33,413 nt of DNA from Minisyncoccota bacterium (GCA_028713005.1 JAQTPC010000001.1:1-33413), one strand, 5' to 3'. Shown: positions 8,340-17,095, counted from the stretch's first letter. Numbers and translations: made by a program. Notes: a model not told the origin generated them from the sequence alone.

Positions 8340-9200
8340 ATGGTCCAGATTGATCCCATAGAATTCATCGGCGCATGGAAGTGCCTAGAGCAAGTCATAA
8401 AATTATCCGGAGAAAAACGAGGGCAGAAGGCCACCAAAGATGAAGCTGAATTTTTGATCAAAGCACTCATCGAGGTGCATTACATATCGGGACGGCTGGG
8501 CTTCCGCCAATCCGTAGAATTATGCAATCGGTTGCTTGACCAGCTAAAAGATCCGGCATGCCATAGGATATGGTCTTCGGCAGGCATCGGACGTTTTAGT
8601 TATACGATGCCAAAAGAGATTCCATTGCCGGATTTTGAAAGCGTCTATTGGCAGGTCGAAGGTGTTGCTTCTGAAGTCAGAAAGGAAATGGCAGCAATTC
8701 GACTTGCAGTTGTCTTTGGCGGAAAAATGAAAAATTTGGATCAAGAAAAACCGTTTGGCGATTCTGTTTATCAAAATTTCCCCGGCGCAAGAAGCGACAT
8801 CAAAGATGCGTATCAATCTCTGTCTGTCGGATTGAACACTGCTGCGATATTCCATTTGATGCGCGTCACGGAACATGGAGTGCGTGCGCTTGCCAAAGCA
8901 CAGACCCTAAATCTCACGTTTGCTTGTCCGATAGAGTATTCGACCTGGGGACAAGTGATTGGCGCGATTGACGACAAATTAAAACAGTTAAAGAAAGGCC
9001 AGAAGTCAAATGCCAGGGAAGAGGAATTGCAGTTTTACAGCGAATTAGTCGCGGAAACCCGCGCCTTTCAAATTCTGTGGCGCGATCCCGTGATGCACGT
9101 CCGTTCAAGATTCGACAGACCGGACCAAGCAGAGGATGCTTTCCAGCATGTTCTCCGCTTTATGACGGCATTATCCAAACGGGTTTCTGAAGCCACCTGA
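8340..9200 (+). CDS. Hypothetical protein with C-terminal RX4H motif (HEPN-like)
   Basis: 286 aa; ...ETRAFQILWRDPVMHVRSRFDRPDQAEDAFQHVLRFMTAL; R codon 9081-9083, H codon 9096-9098; 18 nt after the previous gene. Confidence 0.5.
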   Translation: MVQIDPIEFIGAWKCLEQVIKLSGEKRGQKATKDEAEFLIKALIEVHYISGRLGFRQSVELCNRLLDQLKDPACHRIWSSAGIGRFSYTMPKEIPLPDFESVYWQVEGVASEVRKEMAAIRLAVVFGGKMKNLDQEKPFGDSVYQNFPGARSDIKDAYQSLSVGLNTAAIFHLMRVTEHGVRALAKAQTLNLTFACPIEYSTWGQVIGAIDDKLKQLKKGQKSNAREEELQFYSELVAETRAFQILWRDPVMHVRSRFDRPDQAEDAFQHVLRFMTALSKRVSEAT

Positions 9201-9234
9201 AATCCAGTAATCTTTTCTCGAAGTGCCAAATTTC

Positions 9235-10218
9235 CTAGAACTTAAATTTGAGTTGTAATGTGACCGCGTGAGTAAAATAGGATGAATTGAAGGCGTCGTA
9301 AGAATAGCCAAGATCGAGTGAAGCTTTATTCCAACTGTATATCACGTCCCCGCCGAACCGCGCCCAATCCTGATGTGTCTCGCTTTGTCCAGGAGCGGTG
9401 CTGAAATTGATATTACGCAGCCACGTTCCGTAAGTAGAAACACCCCATTTTGGCGAAATTTTATATGCCAATCCGAGTTTGACCGCCACATTTCCTTGAA
9501 ACGTGGACGTGGTTGTTCCGAGCGGAACATTTACGGTTTGATTTTGGTTGTAAGTATAAGACGGCGACAAAGAAACTTGCAGGTTTGTCGTCGCATCAAT
9601 GGCATAGTTGGCACCGCCTCCCCACGCCCAACCCGACATTTGGCTGAAAGCAGGCTTGGCGCCCAACCCGGAGCTGCTGTCGGTTGCCGTATATCCGGTT
9701 TTGCCAAAGACAGACAACTTGCCGCCGAAAAGATTTGTCGTCACATCATGCCCAATTTGAAGCGATGGATTGATAGATATGGATTGAGAGGTGTCGGAGC
9801 CAGAAAGTGACTCTACGCTGCTGCCGCTGACGGCGAGGCTAGGCGACAAAGTGAAGCCAAACGGAGCACTGAACATCGTGCTTAATGTTCCGCTATTCTT
9901 CTTTGTGTGTGAACCATTTTGAAAAGAATGCGTGAAGCCAAACCCATATTGAACTGAAAAGGTTTTCAGTGACCACTGTTCCCATTCACTTTCATTCGTC
10001 TCGGTCTGGGGTGGATTCAAATTCGGATTTTGCATCAATAATATTTGTGAGGGACTCGGGGCAGGACCGGATATAACTTTATTTTGCAGGAGGAATTGCT
10101 GGTTCCACTGATCCGCTAAATCAGGGGTGAAATCCTGTGCTTTGCAACGGATGACCCATAGATTGAAGACAACTAGGCATGTGATTATGATGCGACAATT
10201 TCCATTGTTCGTTTTCAT
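9235..10218 (-). CDS. Secreted outer-membrane beta-barrel-like protein
   Basis: Signal peptide (IIITCLVVFNLWVIRCKAQ), alternating amphipathic strands, C-terminal ...AVTLQLKFKF ending in Phe; probable start ATG 10218. Confidence 0.65.
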   Translation of the reverse strand: MKTNNGNCRIIITCLVVFNLWVIRCKAQDFTPDLADQWNQQFLLQNKVISGPAPSPSQILLMQNPNLNPPQTETNESEWEQWSLKTFSVQYGFGFTHSFQNGSHTKKNSGTLSTMFSAPFGFTLSPSLAVSGSSVESLSGSDTSQSISINPSLQIGHDVTTNLFGGKLSVFGKTGYTATDSSSGLGAKPAFSQMSGWAWGGGANYAIDATTNLQVSLSPSYTYNQNQTVNVPLGTTTSTFQGNVAVKLGLAYKISPKWGVSTYGTWLRNINFSTAPGQSETHQDWARFGGDVIYSWNKASLDLGYSYDAFNSSYFTHAVTLQLKFKF

Positions 10219-10365
10219 TGTAATGAACCCTTTCTGTTTGTTGTTGTTGGCTACCTCTAATTCCAATGAGTCCCTTGGTATGAAGAATTCACCCTCGAGC
10301 CCCATACACAGAAGCCTTTATAGCCGCCCTCTAGCATGAATCAAGATAATTTTTCGCATAAGTAA

Positions 10366-10397
10366 ACTTGCCTGATTTGGCAAGTTTACCCGTCTGC
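10366..10397 (+). promoter_or_regulatory. Repeated hairpin+tail element, copy 4
   Basis: ACTTGCC TGATTT GGCAAGT TTACCCGTCTGC. Confidence 0.75.
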
Positions 10398-10431
10398 ACC
10401 ATTCCGACTGCAATGGTTACTCTGCGTGTAT

Positions 10432-10653
10432 ATGAAAAAAATATACGCAAAACCAAATACGTCCCTCGTTCCGCAACCTCGTTCGTTTACCCGGCGCATT
10501 AAGCAAATGTTGGCCAGTGCTCGCAAGCGTCAATATCCAGTTTTTACGGGCGACTTAAAACAAGAGGTCATACAGTTGTTAAAAGATCTCGAACATAGAA
10601 TTGAAATCCTTGAGCGTGAAAAAGCGAGTGAGACAAAGCGTGGCCAGAAGTAG
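10432..10653 (+). CDS. Small basic/coiled-coil hypothetical protein
   Basis: MKKIYAKPNTSLVPQPRSFTRRIKQMLASARKRQYPVFTGDLKQEVIQLLKDLEHRIEILEREKASETKRGQK; downstream of element copy 4. Confidence 0.5.
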   Translation: MKKIYAKPNTSLVPQPRSFTRRIKQMLASARKRQYPVFTGDLKQEVIQLLKDLEHRIEILEREKASETKRGQK

Positions 10654-10662
10654 GCGATCAAA

Positions 10663-10773
10663 TCAGTTCTTGTCCGGCATCCCAAACTCATTTTTGAAGT
10701 GAGCGTAGATCAGCGCGGCTGCACGCTCAGCATTACGCAATGATTCTCTAACTTCGTCCAAGTCCCGTAGCAA
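10663..10773 (-). pseudogene. Possible truncated C-terminal gene remnant
   Basis: Open frame LLRDLDEVRESLRNAERAAALIYAHFKNEFGMPDKN* with no ATG and an in-frame upstream stop at 10795-10797. Confidence 0.35.
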
Positions 10774-10779
10774 GATTGA

Positions 10780-10807
10780 TTGACATCTTTTGACTCAAGA
10801 GTAATAT
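10780..10807 (+). promoter_or_regulatory. Sigma70-type promoter
   Basis: TTGACA - 16 nt - TAATAT, upstream of the peptidase gene. Confidence 0.6.
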
Positions 10808-10846
10808 CACTACTAGGCAGCAGAAACCTTAACAAAAGGAGATCAT

Positions 10847-11668
10847 ACGAAAACTACATTATTCATCATCGTTAGTGCAATACTGACACTCTGTGTAGTA
10901 TCAGTATTCGCACTAGAAACCAACACTACAACTTACGTGTATGCGACTTGGGTCAATCCGGGTCACACGGCAGAAGAGGTGGTCATTTCAAATGCTCTGG
11001 TCATCATCGAAAAGCAAATTGAAGCAAAAACGGGCTTTAGATTCAACACCAACAGTCACGTGCAAGTTAGTTTATTGCATGAATTATACGATGGCGTTGA
11101 TCCGCAACGTCAGATTGCATCTCGATATGTCATTGAAACGGAGACCTTACAGTTTCCGATATCACTAACGTATGATTTCAATCGTGACCACAAGCCATCG
11201 TTGATGAACTCTGATCCACGTGTTCTCGCAAATAACCCAAGTTTCAACGACTTGGCATGTCATGAGCTCGGACATGTTCTCATGGATCAAGTCAGTCGTA
11301 GAAATGGTCTTGGTCCGTTTTTTACAGTTGATTATTTCAACCTCTGTTCTCGGTCACATCAGTTTGGTATCAATATCATGGCCGAGGGAACGGCGACATA
11401 TTTTCAACGAAAAATGCATCCAACCGGGGAAACTTTGTCACAGTTTGTTTTTTCACCATATGACATTGATACGCCAACCATGTTTGATTATGTTCTTATG
11501 GTGAACCAAGGCGGTCAGTGGGTTGTCACTGACATCCTGGAAAAACATGGTGAACGTGGACTTATCTGGATGCTCAAAAATCCACTCAATGTTCTGGGGC
11601 CGATACGGACAGCTGTTACTGATTATCGTGCACGAGCTCTACATGAGCTTGCAAAAGAGCGTTGGTAA
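10847..11668 (+). CDS. Secreted zincin metallopeptidase-like protein; likely N-terminus at a non-canonical ACG
   Basis: HELGHVLMDQ (HExxH) and MAEGTATYF; in-frame signal peptide (T/M)KTTLFIIVSAILTLCVVSVFA upstream of the ORF-track GTG (10937); AAAGGAG 5 nt before ACG. Confidence 0.65.
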   Translation, partial: TKTTLFIIVSAILTLCVVSVFALETNTTTYVYATWVNPGHTAEEVVISNALVIIEKQIEAKTGFRFNTNSHVQVSLLHELYDGVDPQRQIASRYVIETETLQFPISLTYDFNRDHKPSLMNSDPRVLANNPSFNDLACHELGHVLMDQVSRRNGLGPFFTVDYFNLCSRSHQFGINIMAEGTATYFQRKMHPTGETLSQFVFSPYDIDTPTMFDYVLMVNQGGQWVVTDILEKHGERGLIWMLKNPLNVLGPIRTAVTDYRARALHELAKERW

Positions 11669-11678
11669 TTTTCACACA

Positions 11679-11706
11679 AAGACCGATCGAAAGATCGGTC
11701 TTTTTT
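11679..11706 (+). terminator. Rho-independent terminator
   Basis: AAGACCGATC-GAAA-GATCGGTCTTTTTT. Confidence 0.85.
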
Positions 11707-12547
11707 ACTCTCTGATCCTCACTGAAAAGTTAGGATTGTCTGCATATCTTATAGCCTTATCATTGATGAAGTATTTCGTCCGAGCATCTGTAAATGAAAG
11801 ATCTGTATCAATAAGACCGAGGTCATAGGCTAGTTTATCAGAATTCGCAGGGAATAGGATCCGTAGACTCAAAAAGGGAATACTGTGTGGTGTAATCTTA
11901 TTTATATGAGCTGCAATATTTGTCGTGCATGTGTTGGTGAGTGTATTATAAAATTCCGGATGTTCCTTGAGTGTGTTCGCACGGTTTATCATATCAAGAA
12001 AAAGCGCTCGCTCTTTTTCGATTGAAGCCTTGATAGGATAGACGTAGACTTTGTCTTTTCTATAGTTAGAACGAAGTTTGATGACATCACGTTCGTCGGC
12101 AATAACATACATGAGTTCATATTGGTTGAAAAGACCACTGATGGGGCTAAATGATTCACCCTTTTCTTTTCGTATTTCTATAGAAATAGAAATAAATTCA
12201 TTATTTTCAAATTCAAAGCTTAGAAAAGTATGTGCAGATCCTGGGATACCAGAAAATGGCTCTACTATATACCAGACCTTGACCAGTTTATTTATGTTAA
12301 AAGTCTTGTCATAATAATTTGGAGTAAATGAAGTGGTTGAAGCGTAGGTGAAGTTTCGTATATCGTGTATTGAAATCAAATTACCTTTGATATCTGCGTA
12401 TGAAAGAATAGCTTGGTCTGTTGTCCATGAGCGATCATTGGACGGCGAAGTAGTGAAATGGACATACGTAAATAGTGCAGCGAGTAATACTGCAATGCTT
12501 GCAATGATAAAGAACGCCCATTTAATTAGTTTTAAAATAAATCGCAT
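11705..12547 (-). CDS. DUF4105-like (Lnb N-terminal periplasmic) protein
   Basis: N-terminal TM; AHTFLSFEF, YPIKASIEKERALFLDMI..., FYNTLTNTCTTNIAAHIN. Confidence 0.65.
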   Translation of the reverse strand: MRFILKLIKWAFFIIASIAVLLAALFTYVHFTTSPSNDRSWTTDQAILSYADIKGNLISIHDIRNFTYASTTSFTPNYYDKTFNINKLVKVWYIVEPFSGIPGSAHTFLSFEFENNEFISISIEIRKEKGESFSPISGLFNQYELMYVIADERDVIKLRSNYRKDKVYVYPIKASIEKERALFLDMINRANTLKEHPEFYNTLTNTCTTNIAAHINKITPHSIPFLSLRILFPANSDKLAYDLGLIDTDLSFTDARTKYFINDKAIRYADNPNFSVRIRE

Positions 12548-12555
12548 AGTAAAAG

Positions 12556-13479
12556 TTAATCAAATATATCTACAAGATATGTATCGATAGTTCTTTGATC
12601 GACATCGTAGAAGTTTTTATTTTGAGTGTGTAAGAAAGTGGCGAGTTTTATACCGACAAAACGCCAGTGCCATGGTTCGTAGACGAAGTAGCCATTGTTT
12701 TTTGGATACGAAAGTATGAAACCGTACTTATACGCATTTTGTGTCATCCATTGGTAGGCTTTGGTGCCATCGAATGTATCTTCGAGTACACCACCAAGAC
12801 CAGGGGTGATGAAATCAAGAGCGGTACCGAGCTGATGCTCAGAGTATCCTTGGTCTGCTGAGAAAGAGTTTGCGGTGCCAGCACCATAAACAACGGTATA
12901 TTCACCCTTGAGTGCACGTTGTTCTGCAAATGAACGATATGCTGAAAATGCGTACAGGGTGACACCTGATGAAGCAGCATCGTTAATCATTGAAAGCACA
13001 TGTGGCAATACATCTGTATGGATGAGCAACTGCTTGTTTTCGTTGTATTCATTTGCTTTCGGTATCTCTGAGAGACGTGCGGGGACATAGTTGTCACTTA
13101 AAAAGAATACTTTTGAATATTTTTTGAGAAGTTCAGGGTCAGTTTTAGAAAGTTTTTGTAGCGTAGTCAGTGTGCCTGAGAGTGTGCCAACTTGATTTTG
13201 AAAGCCACCAAGCTGTTGCTGTATAGTGCCAACATGCTGTTGTTCTGCAGACAATGCGCTAGAAAGTGTAATGTGACTTTGTTCTATGGTTGCTTTGAGA
13301 CTTGCTGTAGTAGATGCAAGATCAGAATTAAGTGTTGTGATTTCAGATGATAGACCATTTATTCTCGTCGAAAGTATGTTCATCCTGATGAGTGAATAAA
13401 CAGCAACAGCTACAATAACTGCACCAACGATACCAAAGCCAATGATGAGGTGTTTTTGCTCGTGAGTAAATGATTTCAT
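12556..13479 (-). CDS. D-alanyl-D-alanine carboxypeptidase (VanY/M15B family) with N-terminal TM and coiled coil
   Basis: AFSAYRSFAEQRAL, SEHQLGTALDF, EPWHWRFVG (zinc-ligand motifs of VanY). Confidence 0.85.
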   Translation of the reverse strand: MKSFTHEQKHLIIGFGIVGAVIVAVAVYSLIRMNILSTRINGLSSEITTLNSDLASTTASLKATIEQSHITLSSALSAEQQHVGTIQQQLGGFQNQVGTLSGTLTTLQKLSKTDPELLKKYSKVFFLSDNYVPARLSEIPKANEYNENKQLLIHTDVLPHVLSMINDAASSGVTLYAFSAYRSFAEQRALKGEYTVVYGAGTANSFSADQGYSEHQLGTALDFITPGLGGVLEDTFDGTKAYQWMTQNAYKYGFILSYPKNNGYFVYEPWHWRFVGIKLATFLHTQNKNFYDVDQRTIDTYLVDIFD

Positions 13480-13520
13480 TACCTTATTATATATTAAAAT
13501 CTGATGTTATGTTTAGTAAA

Positions 13521-13548
13521 AAACACCCCCAAATTTCTAAGGGGGTGT
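13521..13548 (-). terminator. Terminator for 13577-14416
   Basis: ACACCCCC-N10-GGGGGTGT with T-run on minus strand. Confidence 0.7.
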
Positions 13549-13576
13549 GTGTAATAACGTGGCTGCAACTCGATGT

Positions 13577-14416
13577 TCAATATGGACGGCCAAGTGAATG
13601 TAGTTTTGCTCGTGCTGCGTCACAGAACCAAGGGTCAGCGAATGGATCGTCGATGATGCGATACAAACCATCGATGTCGTATTGATTCCAGATAGTTAAT
13701 GGATCAAGCACAATTTTAACATTGCCGACATAAGTTTCTGCTGGAATGCACATTACTCCGTGCTCAACAAGTAACCGAAGTGCAACTGATCGCCTCACAA
13801 GCTCGTTAAGACGTAACTCGTAATACGCTTGCCACAAATCACGGGATACCTGAGTTGATTGGGTCTGCTCAGGAATTTTTGCTGGATGCTTCCAGAATGG
13901 CTCAGCGATGAGGTATGCCAGTGGCATCGCTGTTTCAGGACGATAGTCTTGTAAGGTATCAACAAGGCCATTGTTAAGGACTGGTTTGTCCCATAGTATC
14001 AGCACTGAGTTGATGATTTTTGTAACGCCATCTTTTTTCCGTAAGAGTGCGGCTAGGTCCTCATTGCTTAAATTTGGACGGGGACCAGTTTGCCGTGAAT
14101 AGTAGAGAAGGGCGAGTAAGTCACCCTCAATCCAGTTTGGCACCTGTATCTCTTTATTCAATTTACCAACACTAATTGGCGTAAGGAGACGATATTTGAG
14201 CTCAGAGTTCGTTACACATTGATAATACACAAGCGAATCAAAGATGCTGGATAATTTCTGACCAGCCATTTGAGTATTATAGAACTTGAGTTTATGGAAA
14301 CTGCTGATCGTGAGACAAGCAGAGTTGTATTGGGCATCGTGCGTCTGCCCAAACGAGTTGGAGCAGACGCTGATCACGAGGCTGATCAGTGCCGTTATGA
14401 CAAAGTACTTCTTCAT
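13577..14416 (-). CDS. Hypothetical secreted protein
   Basis: Signal peptide MKKYFVITALISLVISVCSNSFGQ; 279 aa ORF. Confidence 0.6.
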   Translation of the reverse strand: MKKYFVITALISLVISVCSNSFGQTHDAQYNSACLTISSFHKLKFYNTQMAGQKLSSIFDSLVYYQCVTNSELKYRLLTPISVGKLNKEIQVPNWIEGDLLALLYYSRQTGPRPNLSNEDLAALLRKKDGVTKIINSVLILWDKPVLNNGLVDTLQDYRPETAMPLAYLIAEPFWKHPAKIPEQTQSTQVSRDLWQAYYELRLNELVRRSVALRLLVEHGVMCIPAETYVGNVKIVLDPLTIWNQYDIDGLYRIIDDPFADPWFCDAARAKLHSLGRPY

Positions 14417-14554
14417 TGGTAATTCCTATGTGGTTGGTTGTTTACTGTTCCTATTGGTAACAGCATCTGACCCAATAGTACATCATTTTTTGCAAAGTGG
14501 CAATGATGTCACTGTCCATATAGACCGCCGTAAATGGCGTGGTACTATTACAAT

Positions 14555-15490
14555 ATGAAAAAAATATTTATACTCATCGCTATACTCTGCGGATTGATCG
14601 TACTGTTACTCGTAGCCATGCTCAGTTTCGGTATGATCGGTATCGGTCCTACTCCATCGGAAGATGCTCCAGTTACAATTGTGCCTAACACTGCTTTGCA
14701 TGACGCGACATTCCTCATTGGCGGGCAGTCAGTCACACTTAAAGACGGAAAATCAGAAATGCCTACTGCACCAGGATCAATCGGGGAGATTTCAACCGAA
14801 TATTTCGGTAATGATGTTGTATACGACTTCAACGGTGACAGCATTGCAGACCGCGCTTTTATTGTTGCTCAGTCAACTGGTGGCACCGGTGTGTTTTATT
14901 ACGTAGTTGCTATCCTTAGCAGTTCAAAGGGTAACATTGGTTCAGAGGGATATTTTCTCGGCGATCGCATCGCACCTCAGACTACTGAAATGAACGGTAA
15001 TATCATTGTTGTAAATTATGCAGATAGAAAGCCGGCTGACAGTTTTACTACACCACCATCAGTCGGTAAGACAGTTCGTTTGATACTTGATCCAAAAACA
15101 ATGACATTTGGCATCGTGGCAAATAACTTTGAAGGCGAAGCAAATCCTGCTCAAATGACGTTGACACAGCAAAAATGGAATTGGATAAGTATAAAATATA
15201 GTAATGGAGCAAATATTACCCCAAAGATTCCAAGTAAATTCTCTCTGACATTTAAGAAAGATGGTACCTTTAGTGCATCGACAGATTGTAATGGTGTTGG
15301 TGGTGAGTATAAAACAACAGGTTCAACAATAGTATTTGATAAGATGATGTCTACTCTCATGTATTGTGATGGTTCACAAGAAGGTGATTTTAGTAAAGCC
15401 ATTGGGGAAGTAAGCGCATACCGCTTTACCTCAAAGGGCGAACTTATTTTCGACCTCAAGCAAAATAGTGGGACAATGACATTTAATTAA
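14555..15490 (+). CDS. META domain-containing protein
   Basis: C-terminus FSLTFKKDGTFSASTDCNGVGGEYKTTGSTIVFDKMMSTLMYC (META/HslJ-like); N-terminal TM; start at 14555. Confidence 0.75.
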   Translation: MKKIFILIAILCGLIVLLLVAMLSFGMIGIGPTPSEDAPVTIVPNTALHDATFLIGGQSVTLKDGKSEMPTAPGSIGEISTEYFGNDVVYDFNGDSIADRAFIVAQSTGGTGVFYYVVAILSSSKGNIGSEGYFLGDRIAPQTTEMNGNIIVVNYADRKPADSFTTPPSVGKTVRLILDPKTMTFGIVANNFEGEANPAQMTLTQQKWNWISIKYSNGANITPKIPSKFSLTFKKDGTFSASTDCNGVGGEYKTTGSTIVFDKMMSTLMYCDGSQEGDFSKAIGEVSAYRFTSKGELIFDLKQNSGTMTFN

Positions 15491-15499
15491 TAAAAATTT

Positions 15500-16558
15500 A
15501 TGGTCAATCGCAAACTACAACTTCAATTCTTGCTCGTTCTCTTGATCGGTACACTGATACTTTCGTTCTTTATCTTCAAACCATTCCTTGCACCACTTGC
15601 ACTGGCTATAGTATTTTCTGTTGTTCTACAGCCGCTATATAAGTTTGTCTTGCGCCGTATAGGCAATAGGCCTTCGATCGCGTCGTTACTCACAGTTGTT
15701 TTGAGTATCCTCTGCATATTTATTCCTGCAGCTCTCCTCGGTACGCAGGTATTTCAAGAAGCCCGCAACTTGTATGGATCACTTGCTCAAAATGGCGGTG
15801 GAACAAATACACTTGTGACAATTATTCAGCATGCAGGGCATAGCCTCAATGGATATTTTCCTGGAGCCGAGTCTGCTTCAGTAGATTTTTCAAGTAATGT
15901 CGATGAATATGTTAAACAAGGCCTGAGTTGGTTCGTAAACAATCTTGGTAATGCACTATCAGGAGCGTCAGCACTCGTGCTCGATCTTTCAGTCTTTGTT
16001 ATCGCTCTATACTACCTGCTCAAAGATGGATATAAGCTCAAAAAAGCAATTGTAGCCCTCAGTCCTCTCGAAGATACTGCTGATGAACGTGTATTTAGTA
16101 AACTCGGTATTGCGGTCAATTCGGTCATCCGAGGCAATCTGATTATAGCTCTAATTCAGGGTTGTATGACTGCAATTGGGTTTACTATTTTTGGTGTGCC
16201 GAATGCCTTTTTATGGGGAACAGTGGCTTCAATTGCTTCACTTGTTCCTGGTATGGGTACAGTGCTCGTACTTGGTCCAGCTGTGCTCTATCTATTCTGG
16301 TCAGATCATACTATTGCAGCCGTCGGCCTTATTGTCTGGGGAACCTTCGCAGTGGGACTCATTGATAACTTGCTTGGCCCAAAGCTCATGGGAAAGGGTA
16401 TGGAACTTCATCCGCTCTACATACTGCTTTCAGTTCTTGGTGGTATCGCTTTCTTTGGTCCCATAGGTATCTTTCTCGGACCGCTTGCACTCAACCTCCT
16501 CTTTGCGTTTATCGAAATATATACGTTTTTGACACATCAGATTATGAGTGATAAATAG
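15500..16558 (+). CDS. AI-2E family transporter
   Basis: Multi-TM; FKPFLAPLALAIVFSVVLQPLY, IPAALLGTQVFQEA, GVPNAFLWGTVASIASLVPGMGTVLV... Confidence 0.85.
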   Translation: MVNRKLQLQFLLVLLIGTLILSFFIFKPFLAPLALAIVFSVVLQPLYKFVLRRIGNRPSIASLLTVVLSILCIFIPAALLGTQVFQEARNLYGSLAQNGGGTNTLVTIIQHAGHSLNGYFPGAESASVDFSSNVDEYVKQGLSWFVNNLGNALSGASALVLDLSVFVIALYYLLKDGYKLKKAIVALSPLEDTADERVFSKLGIAVNSVIRGNLIIALIQGCMTAIGFTIFGVPNAFLWGTVASIASLVPGMGTVLVLGPAVLYLFWSDHTIAAVGLIVWGTFAVGLIDNLLGPKLMGKGMELHPLYILLSVLGGIAFFGPIGIFLGPLALNLLFAFIEIYTFLTHQIMSDK

Positions 16559-16654
16559 GAAAAATCGCGTAATAAAATCAGGTTTTGATTCGTCACCACC
16601 TGTGATAGGAACCTGGTCGAATCCTATTGTATTATTAATATTAATATAACTACC

Positions 16655-17029
16655 ATGACCTTTAACAAAATTGTATTTGGCGGTATCTTGGTCCTTGTAT
16701 TCGCATTCGGCGTAGCGTTGTACTCAATGCCTCACAGTGCGTTTGCTTCAGCTGTCTCGACACTTGCCGGCCGTGATCTTACGACAGGTTCGCGTGGCGA
16801 CGATGTTGCAGATCTGCAAGGATTGCTTGGTGAGCAAGGATATCTGGTCATGCCCGTTGGTGTGCCATTCGGTTATTTTGGTCCATTGACCAAGACTGCT
16901 CTTGCAAGCTACCAGGCATCAATCGGAGTTTCTCCTACAGGATACTATGGTCCTATTACGCGCATGAAGATGGTTCAGGTATTTACGACACATGGATGGA
17001 TGGCACTCCTCGCAAGCGTTAATCGTTAA
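16655..17029 (+). CDS. Peptidoglycan-binding-like domain protein, secreted
   Basis: LTTGSRGDDVADLQGLLGEQGYLVMPVGVPFGYFGPLTKTALASYQASIGVSPTGYYGPITR. Confidence 0.75.
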   Translation: MTFNKIVFGGILVLVFAFGVALYSMPHSAFASAVSTLAGRDLTTGSRGDDVADLQGLLGEQGYLVMPVGVPFGYFGPLTKTALASYQASIGVSPTGYYGPITRMKMVQVFTTHGWMALLASVNR

Positions 17030-17041
17030 TAGAAAAAGAAA

Positions 17042-17066
17042 AGACGCTCACGGTGGGCGTTTTTTC
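17042..17066 (+). terminator. Rho-independent terminator
   Basis: AGACGCTCACGGTGGGCGTTTTTTC. Confidence 0.65.
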
Positions 17067-17095
17067 TTTGCATGTAAATCATCTGGACAATAAAA

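Noticed and set aside
11679-11706. GACCGATC/GATCGGTC as a possible operator
   Set aside because: GAAA loop and T-run directly after a stop codon fit a simple terminator
16587-16623. GATTCG...CGAATC inverted repeat upstream of the peptidoglycan-binding gene
   Set aside because: Only 6-bp outer arms with a poorly paired interior; could be chance, no functional support
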